From Asaia bogorensis_B (GTDB lineage Bacteria > Pseudomonadota > Alphaproteobacteria > Acetobacterales > Acetobacteraceae), in the NCBI RefSeq assembly GCF_900465315.1, contig NZ_UBIX01000005.1: 64,000 nucleotides of DNA; one strand, written 5' to 3'. Each line of letters begins with the position of its first letter. Position 1 is the first letter of the stretch. Of the stretch, positions 17,199-25,636 are shown piece after piece. Position numbers and translations under genes: made by a program. The notes beneath the pieces are model-generated. The model searched no databases. It saw only the letters and a program-made list of their open reading frames with translations, and had not been told where the DNA came from.

Positions 17199-18320
17199 TC
17201 AGGCTTCGGTTCCGACGGATTTGCGAGCGTTACGCTCGGCGAAGCCATGCGCACGGAGCAGGTGCCGGAACTGGTAATAGGTCAGCCCCAAAGCCGTGGC
17301 GGCCTGCTTCTGGTTGAAGCGCGCATGGCTCAGGGCGTGTTCGATCAGGGCACGTTCATAGGCGCGCGTGGCTTCGGTGAAGGTCAGCCCCTCAGGGAGG
17401 GAAGCAGGCAAAGGCGCGGATGGGGCTTCACGCGCGGCCGGCGCGGCGGCGTCCTGCACGATGCGCTCCGTCATGACGGGCAGCTTCGTGGCCGTCACTC
17501 CTTCGGGGGCGAGAGGACGCAACCAGTCGGGCCCATTGCGGAAAGGATCGAACACGATGTCATCGAGGGGGCGCTCAGGACGCTCCATACGATAGACGCT
17601 GCGCTCCACAACGTTGCGGAGCTCACGCACATTGCCGGGCCATTCGTACTGCATGAGACGCTCGCGGGCCCTGTCGCTGAACCCGGCGAAAAGCTTGCGA
17701 CCGAGACTTGCCGTCATACGGGTGGCGAAATGCTCGCAAAGAATAAGGATATCCTCGTGACGGGCGCGAAGAGGCGGCAGCATGACCACATCGAAGGCAA
17801 GACGATCGAGCAGATCGGCTCGAAAATCACCCTTGCGGGCCATGTCGGGCAGGTCGGCATTGGTTGCGCCGATAATGCGGACATCGACATGAATGGTCTC
17901 GTTCCCGCCAACGCGCTCGAAGCTGCCATACTCGATGACACGCAGGAGCTTTTCCTGAACCGCCATGGAAGCCGAAGCAATCTCATCGAGGAACAGCGTG
18001 CCACCATGCGCCTGCTCGAAACGCGAAAGCCTGCGACGCTGGGCCCCGGTAAAAGCACCAGCCTCATGACCGAACAGCTCGCTATCGAGGAGGGTATCGG
18101 GCAGGGCTGCACAGTTGAGCTTGATGAGCGGCCTGTCCCAGCGCGGCGAGAGCAGGGCCAGTCGCGCAGCCACAAGCTCCTTGCCTGTACCGCGCTCGCC
18201 GATGATCAGCGCCGGCCGATCGAGCGGTGCGAGACGCGAGATATGGTCGAGCATCTCCAGAAACGCGGGAGATTGTCCGATCGGTGTCGGGTTTTCTTCG
18301 TTTCTGGCAGATCGCGCCAT
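17199..18320 (-). CDS. pspF: PspF-like sigma-54 activator
   Basis: A 373-residue bacterial enhancer-binding protein without an N-terminal receiver or sensor domain, as in PspF. The AAA+ domain has Walker A GERGTGKE (41-48), the sigma-54 contact loop GAFTGA (88-93), Walker B GGTLFLDE (106-113) and the arginine-finger region FRADLLDRLAF. A Fis-type helix-turn-helix closes the protein (NQKQAATALGLTYYQFRHLL). A linker of about 60 Ala/Pro-rich residues separates the two. PspF is held inactive by PspA and drives psp transcription under envelope stress. It is divergent from pspA with a gap of 133 bases. No sigma-54 box was found in that gap. Confidence 0.88.
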   Translation of the reverse strand: MARSARNEENPTPIGQSPAFLEMLDHISRLAPLDRPALIIGERGTGKELVAARLALLSPRWDRPLIKLNCAALPDTLLDSELFGHEAGAFTGAQRRRLSRFEQAHGGTLFLDEIASASMAVQEKLLRVIEYGSFERVGGNETIHVDVRIIGATNADLPDMARKGDFRADLLDRLAFDVVMLPPLRARHEDILILCEHFATRMTASLGRKLFAGFSDRARERLMQYEWPGNVRELRNVVERSVYRMERPERPLDDIVFDPFRNGPDWLRPLAPEGVTATKLPVMTERIVQDAAAPAAREAPSAPLPASLPEGLTFTEATRAYERALIEHALSHARFNQKQAATALGLTYYQFRHLLRAHGFAERNARKSVGTEA

Positions 18321-18453
18321 TTTCTGGCCAGTCTCATCCGTGGTGTTGCAAGAACTCTATCTTTCACCCCGGATCGTTACGCTTGCAAGAGAAGCCTGTG
18401 TTCTCCTGCCCCGATTTCCTGTTAAATTCGTTCCAGCAAAGAAAGATCGTCAC

Positions 18454-19140
18454 ATGGGTATCTTCTCCCGCCTTGCGGATATTGTGAACTCCAACCTCAA
18501 CGCCATACTGGCCAGCGCCGAAGACCCGGAGAAAATGATCCGGCTGATCATCCAGGAGATGGAAGACACGCTGGTTGAGGTACGCAGCCAGGCTGTCACC
18601 ATGATTGCCGAGCGCAAGGGGCTTGAGCGTCGTGCACGCACGATGGTGCAGGAGGAAGACGAATGGCTGCGCAAGGCCGAACTGGCCCTGACCCGCGACC
18701 GCGAGGATCTGGCCAAGGGTGCGCTTGCCGCCAAGGCCACCATCGAGCAGTCGCGCAAGACGCTGGAACAGCAGATTGCACAGGTCAATGAAAGCCTTGA
18801 CCAGCAGCATGACGATATCGGCAAGCTGCAGGCCAAGCTGGCGGACGCGAAATCCCGCGAGAAATCGCTTTCGCTACGCCACAAGGCTGCGACCAATCGC
18901 ATCAAGACACGCGAGCGCCTGTATGACACGCGCGTGGAAAATGCCTTCAACCGCTTCGAGCAGGTCGAGCGTGCGCTTGACGCCCTTGAGGGGAAGGCCG
19001 AAGCCTATGATCTCGGTCGCGGCCCCGGTGGCACGCGCAAGCCGAGCCTGCAGGAAGAACTGGCGGGCCTCGAAACCGATATGGCGGTCGAGAACGAACT
19101 CGAAGCGCTGCGCGCCAGAATCAAGAGCCGCCAGGGATGA
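18454..19140 (+). CDS. pspA: Phage shock protein A (PspA/IM30 family)
   Basis: A 228-residue, almost wholly alpha-helical protein. It starts MGIFSRLADIVNSNLNAIL, the amphipathic membrane-binding helix of PspA, followed by EDPEKMIRLIIQEMEDTL and a long coiled coil (about residues 30-190). PspA binds and stabilises the stressed inner membrane as an oligomeric scaffold and inhibits PspF. The frame is open for 113 codons upstream, but this ATG is the family start and has AAAGAAAGA before it. It is the first gene of a run of five in one direction (to 23736). Confidence 0.92.
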   Translation: MGIFSRLADIVNSNLNAILASAEDPEKMIRLIIQEMEDTLVEVRSQAVTMIAERKGLERRARTMVQEEDEWLRKAELALTRDREDLAKGALAAKATIEQSRKTLEQQIAQVNESLDQQHDDIGKLQAKLADAKSREKSLSLRHKAATNRIKTRERLYDTRVENAFNRFEQVERALDALEGKAEAYDLGRGPGGTRKPSLQEELAGLETDMAVENELEALRARIKSRQG

Positions 19141-19180
19141 GGACAAGCATGAGACGCGTTGCAAGCAAGGATAGGCCGTC

Positions 19181-19435
19181 ATGAGTCATGGTTCCGGAAC
19201 CGATCTGGGTGATCTGATCGGCCTCGCTGCGGTTGTGATGCCCTTTGTCATGGTCATGTATATCGTGACCATCCGCGCGCGTTCGAAGGCAACGGCCAGC
19301 AAGTTGCAGGAATCGGATCTCGCTGCGCTCAATATGGCGCATGTGCAGGCGCGCCGCCTTGAAGAACGTGTCGACCAGCTCGAGCGTATTCTGGACGAGG
19401 ATGTCCCTGGCTGGAGAACGCGGAGCTTTTCATGA
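19181..19435 (+). CDS. pspB: Phage shock protein B-like membrane protein
   Basis: An 84-residue protein with one N-terminal membrane segment (about residues 10-30, DLIGLAAVVMPFVMVMYIV), a basic stretch, then a helix ending in RRLEERVDQLERILDEDVPGW. The last part matches the conserved PspB tail (L-E-x-I-L-D-x-x-x-P-x-W). In enterobacteria PspB works with PspC to release PspA from PspF. It is 40 bases after pspA, and its stop overlaps the next start codon in ATGA, indicating translational coupling. Confidence 0.82.
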   Translation: MSHGSGTDLGDLIGLAAVVMPFVMVMYIVTIRARSKATASKLQESDLAALNMAHVQARRLEERVDQLERILDEDVPGWRTRSFS

Positions 19436-20940
19436 TGGCAGACTGTCTGTATCGCCGCCCCGCCTCTCGTCACACGCGCCGCGTAGCGCTTGCGGCCCTG
19501 CTTCTGGCTGGCATGGCACCGCTCGGGCCGGGTGGGGCCCTGTTTGGCGGCCATGCCATGGCTGCGCCGGCTCATGCCGGTTCGCCGGTCGTGATGGATG
19601 CTGAGGATCTCGATCTCAGCGTGCCCTGCCTGGGGCGCTTCGAGATCATGGTCGATCCGGCCATGAGCGACGGGGTATCGATCGACAGTTCTCCCTCGGG
19701 TGGGGCGCATCTGACCATGCGCACAGGCAAGACGCAGGGATCGTCCAAGGTTCTGATCACCAGCCGGACCTGTGCTCCCAATGCTCGCGTCTCCATTCTG
19801 GTCGCGCCGAATGTCGGGGTGATGATCCATGACAGTCATGACACCCATATCATCATTCACGGCACGCTGGCCTCGCTGGAGGCCAGCCTTGAAGCCGGGC
19901 AACTCGATGCCGACACTATCCAGTCGCTCGATCTGAGCCTGCGTGGCACCGAGCAGGTCCATATCGCCAGCCTCAACCGCGCCGCGCAGGTGGTCGAGAC
20001 CGGGGCTTCGGGTCTTGTCGTCGATCACGCCGATCTCGATGCCTTTTCGGCCCAGCTTTCCGAGACCAGCCATCTGACCGTGACGGATGGCCGTTTCGAC
20101 GTGCTGACCCTCATGGTCGAAAACGCCGCTAGCGCCCGCCTTGGGGGGAGCGCCAATACGGCCACCGTCTCCGCCTCTGGCACAGGCCTCGTCGCCATAC
20201 CAACGGTGAGCGGTGCCCTGACACGCACGGGCAACGTACAGATCGGCCCGGTCGCCTCGCCAACGCCCGATGCGGGATCACCACCCCAGAGCCCCTCTGC
20301 TCCAACAGCCGCACCGCCCGCCCCTCCTGCTCCCGGGGACAAGACCCTGCCGCAGGATCATGCTGCGCAAGGGAGCGTTCCCCAGGATAGCGCCAACCCG
20401 AGCGGTGTCCCTCAGAGCGGTGTCGCAACGGGAAGCGCTTTCCCTGCCGGAATACCGCAGGGCAGCCCTGTGCAAGGCAATGGGGTTTCTGGCCCGACAC
20501 AGGTGGCACCGCAGGGCATGACGCCCCCCAGCACGCCGCCTCTTCCCCCGGAAACATCAGGCCAGAATGTGCCGACACCGCCCACACCGGCACCTGCTAC
20601 AGGGAGTCCGGGTCAGAGCGGCACGGTAACAGCACCTGCAGCAAGCTCGACTTCGGGCATCGCGACGCCCCCTCCCGCCTCGCCTTCTGTCGCGACGGTA
20701 CCGAACACGGGTGTTGCGTCCCAGAGCCCAACAGCGGCCACACCGGGAGTAGCCCATAACGCTCCCAATAGCGCCGGGCAGCCCTCAGGCACGAACACGC
20801 CCGCCACGCAGCCCGTGACGAATGGTGCAGCCCAGAGCAGTCCGCAGGATTCCTCAGGCGCGGCGACGCGTACGACAGGGAGCGTCACGCCCGCTGCCCC
20901 TGCCGCTCCCCCCGCATCAAAGGGAGATCAGACGAGGTGA
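19432..20940 (+). CDS. Exported beta-repeat protein with long Pro/Thr/Ser-rich tail (Psp operon)
   Basis: A 502-residue protein. A signal peptide (to about residue 47, ending HAMAAPAHA) precedes about 230 residues of alternating short beta strands (SLRGTEQVHIASL, SASGTGLVAIPTVSG). This is the pattern of the GIN/toast-rack group of repeats, though weaker than in the next two proteins. From about residue 280 to the end it is low complexity, rich in Pro, Ala, Gly, Gln, Thr and Ser, with no membrane segment. It is probably periplasmic or wall-associated. It overlaps pspB by ATGA and the following gene by GTGA, so all three are translationally coupled. Function unknown; the operon suggests envelope stress sensing or support. 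It lacks the PspC-like tail. Confidence 0.6.
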   Translation: MMADCLYRRPASRHTRRVALAALLLAGMAPLGPGGALFGGHAMAAPAHAGSPVVMDAEDLDLSVPCLGRFEIMVDPAMSDGVSIDSSPSGGAHLTMRTGKTQGSSKVLITSRTCAPNARVSILVAPNVGVMIHDSHDTHIIIHGTLASLEASLEAGQLDADTIQSLDLSLRGTEQVHIASLNRAAQVVETGASGLVVDHADLDAFSAQLSETSHLTVTDGRFDVLTLMVENAASARLGGSANTATVSASGTGLVAIPTVSGALTRTGNVQIGPVASPTPDAGSPPQSPSAPTAAPPAPPAPGDKTLPQDHAAQGSVPQDSANPSGVPQSGVATGSAFPAGIPQGSPVQGNGVSGPTQVAPQGMTPPSTPPLPPETSGQNVPTPPTPAPATGSPGQSGTVTAPAASSTSGIATPPPASPSVATVPNTGVASQSPTAATPGVAHNAPNSAGQPSGTNTPATQPVTNGAAQSSPQDSSGAATRTTGSVTPAAPAAPPASKGDQTR

Positions 20941-22223
20941 TCCCCCTACCCCTGCCCCGCTATCCGTATGCAGCCGTGAGCCGGATCCTGCCGCAGGTCA
21001 TAGGCCTTACGGGTCTGTGCATCCTGCTTCCCATCACGGCCCTTGCCGATCCGACACTTTCGAATTCGGCCCTTTCGAGCGCGGCCACGCCTCAGGCACT
21101 TCTTGATGCAGCCCCCTATATGCTGCGCCTGAACACCTCATGCACGTCGTCCATCACGATCGAGGGGGCCAGCAAGGGTCAGGGTGACGCTGCCCTGCTG
21201 GAGGACCGGGATGGTGGGCAGATGGCAGGGCTGACGATTGCCGGCTCGGGCCATGAAACAACTGTCGATGGCAATCAGTGCGAGCGTGCCTCGACCCTGC
21301 ATGTCAGGCAGGGTACAGCCATCATCGCGTCCATGCGTGGCTTTGGTTCGCTGCATATTTCCGGCGTCAACGGGCCGGTTTCGCTCACTCAGCGTGGCAG
21401 CGGCACGATTTCCATTGATCAGGCAACGGCGCTTGTGCTGAACGAGAACGGCTTTGGCAGTTTGCGGCTCGGCTGGCTGAACGGCCCCGCCACCCTGACC
21501 ACCTCAGGCAGCGGCAGTGTCACGATTGCCCGCGTAGATGCCTCACACCTTGCAGCAAACTCGGGAGGGTTTGGCTCCATCACCCTCAATGCCGGGACCA
21601 TCGGGGCACTCAACGCCGATATTCACGGCTCCGGGCATCTGAAATTCGGCGGAACAGTCGGCTCGGCCAACCTTGTCGCTTCGGGCTATGGCGGGATCGA
21701 CATCGACAAGGTAACGGGCGAACTGCACCAGGAAGCCCATTCGCCAGCGACGATTTCACTCAATTATGCGTCGACCTTCCGCAAATCGTCTCATGCAAGC
21801 CATGCTATCCTCACCCTGCCTGATGGCACCGTCATCACGGCCCATAGTCTGACGCGGCCCGACGGCACGGTTATCAGCTTTGACAATGATGAAAGCAGCA
21901 ACCGGGCCACAGCCGGTGATGACGCGACACCGCGTCACGGCCATCGGCGATGGCTGGGCTGGGGCCTGCTGGCGCTGCTCCTTATCGTGTTCCGTCGGCG
22001 TATCGCAGGCTTTGTACCGGTAGATTTTCTGTCGCGCGTCCGGCGTTCTGTCGGCTCGTCCCATGCGCCCCAGCCCTTGGCGGCGAGTGCGCCGGAAATT
22101 GCTACACTAGAAGCCCGTTTGCAGCGTCTCGACAAACGCGTGAGCGATATCGAGCAATGCGTGACCTCGCGCAATTTCCACCTGCATCGAGAATTTCATC
22201 ATCTCGCCAGAAATCACGGGTGA
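20937..22223 (+). CDS. Toast-rack/GIN-type membrane protein with PspC-like C-terminal tail (A)
   Basis: A 428-residue protein starting at GTG. Signal peptide ends near ALA-DPT (residue 38). Residues 60-280 form a repeated beta structure with Gly-rich turns (GFGSLHISG, GSGTISIDQ, GFGSLRLGW, GSGSVTIAR, GFGSITLNA, GSGHLKFGG). One membrane segment (339-352) follows, then a cytoplasmic tail ending LDKRVSDIEQCVTSRNFHL and, 4 residues on, F-x-x-L. The tail fits VTSxxFxLxxxFxxL, which I recall as the end of E. coli PspC (VTSDTFTLRSRFRQL). The predicted layout is an outside sensor, one membrane pass and an inside PspC-type coil. No normal PspC is encoded nearby, so this protein may take its part with PspB. 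TVITAHSLTRPDGTVISF, before the membrane segment, recurs in the next protein. Confidence 0.7.
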   Translation: MIPLPLPRYPYAAVSRILPQVIGLTGLCILLPITALADPTLSNSALSSAATPQALLDAAPYMLRLNTSCTSSITIEGASKGQGDAALLEDRDGGQMAGLTIAGSGHETTVDGNQCERASTLHVRQGTAIIASMRGFGSLHISGVNGPVSLTQRGSGTISIDQATALVLNENGFGSLRLGWLNGPATLTTSGSGSVTIARVDASHLAANSGGFGSITLNAGTIGALNADIHGSGHLKFGGTVGSANLVASGYGGIDIDKVTGELHQEAHSPATISLNYASTFRKSSHASHAILTLPDGTVITAHSLTRPDGTVISFDNDESSNRATAGDDATPRHGHRRWLGWGLLALLLIVFRRRIAGFVPVDFLSRVRRSVGSSHAPQPLAASAPEIATLEARLQRLDKRVSDIEQCVTSRNFHLHREFHHLARNHG

Positions 22224-22314
22224 TGCAGAGCGTGCCTGGCGGCGACAGGACAACCGACGCCTGCGTGCAGTCAGCGGGTCCGAACTGCGGCCCTATGAAA
22301 AAAGGACAGACGTC

Positions 22315-23736
22315 ATGAGCCGTATCAGCCTGGGCGTTTTTCTCGTCCTGACCATATCGCCCGCCCTTGCAGAAACGAGCTTGCCCACGACACCGGAGGC
22401 CGCACTCGCCGCCGCACCCTATACGCTGCATATCGAGGCGGGATGTGCCGCCCATATTCACGTCCGGGGTGCCGGGGCACTCCAGCAGAATGCCGACATG
22501 CAGGAGGTGCCAGCGGGTCTCTCCTTCGAGGCAGGTCACCACGACGCGTGGCTGACCGGCAGCGCCTGCGGTCAGGATGCCACAATCCAGCTGCGCGAGG
22601 GGGCAGCCATTGTCTCCACCGCGATGGATTACGACAAACTGGATATCGACTGGGTCAACGGACCGCTCTCCCTGCGTCAGGGCCGGGGCGATATCTCGGT
22701 CGACAAGGCGAGCGCCCTTCTGCTGAGGGGCAGCGGTCCTGGCGCCCTTTCCCTGGGCAAACTGACCGGGCCGGCAATTCTTGCCACCTCCGGGCCGGGC
22801 GAGGCGCAAATCGATACCGCAACTGCGCCCTCGGTCGTGATCGGCACGACCGGCCCCGGCGATGTCGTCATACGCGGTGGCACCATCGACCAGCTTGCCG
22901 TGTCGCTGTCCGGTCCGGGTGACGCCATCTTTGACGGCGTGGCACGCAACGCCACGCTACGCACCAGCGCTTCGGGCGATATCCGCGTGCATCAGGTGCT
23001 GGCAGACGAGCACGCCCATTCGAGCGCGAGCGGCAGCATCGAAATTGCCATACCGTCCGGCCATGGCGAGCGCTTTACCGGCGTGGTGCGCGACAGCAAC
23101 ACGAATAACGGCACCCGCATTACGCCCGACGACATGCGTCTGGCCGATGGGACACGCATCAACAGCCATCGCCTGATCAAGCCCGATGGTACGATCATTG
23201 ATTTCGATGCGCTGCGTCGCATGGGGAGCGAGAGCGTTCACGTCTCCACCCCCGAACCGCCTGAGCCCCCAGAGCCGCCTGAGCCGCCTGAGCCACCAGA
23301 ACCTCCCGAGCCACCGGCAGTGCCTGTCACGTCGGGGACGACCCATGTCAGCACGCAACATACGTCCTCCAGCACAGGCAAATCCGGGCTGAGCCTTCCT
23401 ATGTTGTCCGATAGCAGCGGAATGGTCTCCGGGCTGGTTGCGCTCGCTGTGCTGGCCATTGCCTTGATGCGTCGGCGTCTCATCCCGAAGATCATCGCGG
23501 CCCTTCAAAGCCATCATCCGGCACTTGCCCGCAAGGTCGAGCCTTTCCTTCTGTCGCTCATGACCCGTGTGTCAGACCCGATGCCCCAGACCCAGCTTCC
23601 GCAGTTGCTTGAGCTGACAGAGCGTCTGCAAAAGCTCGACAGGCGTGTGGGGGCCGTCGAGACCTGCGTCACCTCGCGCGACTTCCACCTGCATACCCAG
23701 TTCCGCGATCTGGACCGGCGTCAGAACGGAGCCTGA
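22315..23736 (+). CDS. Toast-rack/GIN-type membrane protein with PspC-like C-terminal tail (B)
   Basis: A 473-residue paralogue of the preceding protein. Signal peptide MSRISLGVFLVLTISPALA-ET. The beta-repeat domain (about 35-260) has GPG turns (GSGPGALSLG, TSGPGEAQID, TTGPGDVVIRG, LSGPGDAIFDG). TRINSHRLIKPDGTIIDF matches a segment of the neighbour. A Pro-Glu-Pro repeat linker (about 313-334) leads to one membrane segment (369-385). The cytoplasmic tail has RLQKLDRRVGAVETCVTS then RDFHLHTQFRDL, again fitting VTSxxFxLxxxFxxL. It starts 91 bases after the previous stop. The pair appears to come from duplication, with the turns diverged from GSG/GFG to GPG. Inferred role: envelope sensor or PspC substitute. 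Confidence 0.7.
   Translation: MSRISLGVFLVLTISPALAETSLPTTPEAALAAAPYTLHIEAGCAAHIHVRGAGALQQNADMQEVPAGLSFEAGHHDAWLTGSACGQDATIQLREGAAIVSTAMDYDKLDIDWVNGPLSLRQGRGDISVDKASALLLRGSGPGALSLGKLTGPAILATSGPGEAQIDTATAPSVVIGTTGPGDVVIRGGTIDQLAVSLSGPGDAIFDGVARNATLRTSASGDIRVHQVLADEHAHSSASGSIEIAIPSGHGERFTGVVRDSNTNNGTRITPDDMRLADGTRINSHRLIKPDGTIIDFDALRRMGSESVHVSTPEPPEPPEPPEPPEPPEPPEPPAVPVTSGTTHVSTQHTSSSTGKSGLSLPMLSDSSGMVSGLVALAVLAIALMRRRLIPKIIAALQSHHPALARKVEPFLLSLMTRVSDPMPQTQLPQLLELTERLQKLDRRVGAVETCVTSRDFHLHTQFRDLDRRQNGA
23251..23316 (+). repeat. Tandem 9-base repeat encoding Pro-Glu-Pro units
   Basis: Seven or so tandem copies of a degenerate 9-base unit (consensus GAGCCGCCT) encode a PEP/PPE spacer within the second PspC-tailed protein. 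Expansion or contraction by slippage would keep the frame and change only the length of the stalk outside the membrane. Confidence 0.75.
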
Positions 23737-23958
23737 CCGCCCCATCTGACACACATGCCCTGCGGTCCGGAAGCACCTGTGTGGGCTGACAGAATTCGGC
23801 CCTCTCACACCCCGTCATCCCGATCCGGTTTGTCGCAGGTGTCCTGCGCGGAAAGGCAGACGATCGGGGTGCATCCTCGCGTCACAGAGGGCTTTGACGT
23901 AGCGCGTCAGGCAGGCTAGGGCTTGAAGCATGACCTTCCCTGATGGCAGCTGCTGACC

Positions 23959-24744
23959 GTGAATTTCCTACTCGATCCCGTTGCGGCCATCGGGCGTGCC
24001 TTTCTCGGCATCGTGCGCAAGGCTGGTGCTCTGGCGCTTTTTGCCCTGGCAGGCCTGTCGCATCTGCTGCGACCGCCCTTCTATTGGGGCGTGTTCTTCA
24101 ACAGCCTGATTGAAATCGCCTTCTATTCGCTGCCAGTCGTGGCGCTGACCGCGATTTTCTCCGGCGGCGTGATCGCGCTTCAGTCCTATGCAGGCTTCGC
24201 CCAGTACCATGTGCAGAGCGCCATTGCAGGCATCGTCGTTCTGGCCGTGGTGCGTGAACTTGGCCCTGTTCTGGCCGGTCTGATGGTGGCGGGCCGCGTC
24301 GGCGCAGCCATGTCAGCCGAGATCGGCACCATGCGCGTGACAGACCAGATCGACGCGCTGCGCACCCTTTCGACCGACCCGATGAAGTATCTGGTTACGC
24401 CGCGCCTTCTGGCTGGTACGCTGGCACTGCCCTTTCTGGTGCTTATTGCCGATATTCTGGGCGTGCTCGGCGGCTTTACCGTTTCGGTTTCCAAGCTCGG
24501 CTTTGACCCGCAGAACTACATCATTGCCACGTTCAACGCGCTCAAGCCGCTGGACGTGCTGGTCGGTCTTTCCAAGGCGGCCGTGTTCGGGTTCATCATC
24601 AGCCTGATGGGCTGCTATCATGGCTATACCAGCCGCGGCGGCGCCGAGGGTGTGGGTTCGGCCACCACGGCTGCGGTCGTAGCTGCCTCGATCCTGCTTC
24701 TCGCTTTCGATTACCTCCTGACGGATCTGTTCTTCGCCCAATGA
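23959..24744 (+). CDS. mlaE: MlaE-type ABC lipid transporter permease
   Basis: A 261-residue MlaE/YrbE permease with five or six hydrophobic segments and the family segments IALQSYAGF, RELGPVLAGLMVAGRVGAAMSAEIGTM (split here for reading) and ALRTLSTDP. The start is GTG 23959. It overlaps mlaF by ATGA. With the MlaF ATPase it drives phospholipid or related lipid movement between inner and outer membrane. An MCE substrate-binding protein (MlaD) is needed and is not encoded in this window. It follows the psp genes in the same direction after 222 bases, an apt neighbour for an envelope-stress operon. Confidence 0.88.
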   Translation: MNFLLDPVAAIGRAFLGIVRKAGALALFALAGLSHLLRPPFYWGVFFNSLIEIAFYSLPVVALTAIFSGGVIALQSYAGFAQYHVQSAIAGIVVLAVVRELGPVLAGLMVAGRVGAAMSAEIGTMRVTDQIDALRTLSTDPMKYLVTPRLLAGTLALPFLVLIADILGVLGGFTVSVSKLGFDPQNYIIATFNALKPLDVLVGLSKAAVFGFIISLMGCYHGYTSRGGAEGVGSATTAAVVAASILLLAFDYLLTDLFFAQ

Positions 24745-25529
24745 GCGCCCTGCCCAAGATCCGCATTCGCGGCCTGACCAAATCCTTCGGCTCCAAAACC
24801 GTACTGGATGGCATCGACCTCGATGTCGAAGCCGGAACGTCAATGGTGATTATCGGTGGTTCAGGCAGTGGCAAATCGGTGCTTCTGCGCTGCATCCTCG
24901 GTCTGATCACCCCGGATTCCGGCACGATCGAGATCGACGGCGAAAACGTGCTTACCGCTTCCCCCGCTCGACGCGACGCCCTTGTCGAACAGATTGGCAT
25001 GCTGTTCCAGAATGCTGCGCTGTTCGACAGCATGAGCGTGGCCGATAACATCGTGTTCGGCCTGCGCGCCAAGGGCCGCGGCAAGGCTCATCGCTTGAGC
25101 GCGGCACAAGCCCGTGCCCAGGCCGGTGATATTCTCAAGCAGGTCGGGCTCGATCCCTCGGTCGGGGCACTCGCGCCTTCCGAGCTGTCGGGCGGTATGC
25201 AAAAGCGCGTGGGGCTTGCCCGCGCCATTGCAGGCACACCCAACATCCTGTTCTTCGACGAGCCGACAACGGGCCTCGACCCCATCATGGGGGCTGTGAT
25301 TGACGGGCTGATCGTGGATTGCGTCAAACGCCTTGGTTCAACCGCTATTGCCATCACCCATGACATGGCCTCGGCGCAGCGTATCGGCGACCGTGCGGCC
25401 ATGCTCTATCATGGCAAACTGGTCTGGCAGGGGCTGGCGTCAGAACTGATGAACAGCGGAAACGCGATGGTCGATCAGTTTACCCATGGCCGCAAGGATG
25501 GGCCGATTGGTATGGAATTGCGGCGTTAG
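24741..25529 (+). CDS. mlaF: MlaF-type ABC transporter ATPase
   Basis: A 262-residue ABC ATPase. Walker A is GGSGSGKS (39-46, Lys45), the signature is LSGGMQKRVGLARA, Walker B is ILFFDEPTTGLDP, and the switch is ITHDMAS. The signature with GGMQKR and the TGLDPI segment are typical of the Mla/Ttg2A group. It overlaps mlaE. The product energises lipid transport with MlaE. A 22-base perfect palindrome lies 13 bases after the stop. Confidence 0.88.
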   Translation: MSALPKIRIRGLTKSFGSKTVLDGIDLDVEAGTSMVIIGGSGSGKSVLLRCILGLITPDSGTIEIDGENVLTASPARRDALVEQIGMLFQNAALFDSMSVADNIVFGLRAKGRGKAHRLSAAQARAQAGDILKQVGLDPSVGALAPSELSGGMQKRVGLARAIAGTPNILFFDEPTTGLDPIMGAVIDGLIVDCVKRLGSTAIAITHDMASAQRIGDRAAMLYHGKLVWQGLASELMNSGNAMVDQFTHGRKDGPIGMELRR

Positions 25530-25542
25530 GGGACAAAGGGGC

Positions 25543-25564
25543 GTTCTTTTTTGCAAAAAAGAAC
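25543..25564. terminator. 22-base perfect palindrome after mlaF
   Basis: A perfect inverted repeat of two 11-base halves (GTTCTTTTTTG and its complement) begins 13 bases after the mlaF stop. The T- and A-runs are inside the stem, so it is not a normal intrinsic terminator. It may be one end of a dispersed intergenic repeat together with the hairpin at 25637-25660. Confidence 0.5.
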
Positions 25565-25636
25565 CAAAAAACTCTTTCCCGTGGTGGGGATCAAACCTCC
25601 CGGTTTTTCTCTGACTAGAATCTGAAAGTCTTTTTG

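Noticed and set aside
17166..18425. 419-codon + strand frame starting just after the sigma-54-like site
   Set aside because: It mirrors the pspF coding strand; residues are Arg/Gly/His-rich and without domains. The promoter may make RNA here, but a protein is unlikely.
18321..18453. Search for a sigma-54 box between pspF and pspA
   Set aside because: Every GG on the + strand was checked for GC ten bases later and none fits, so no promoter is listed there.
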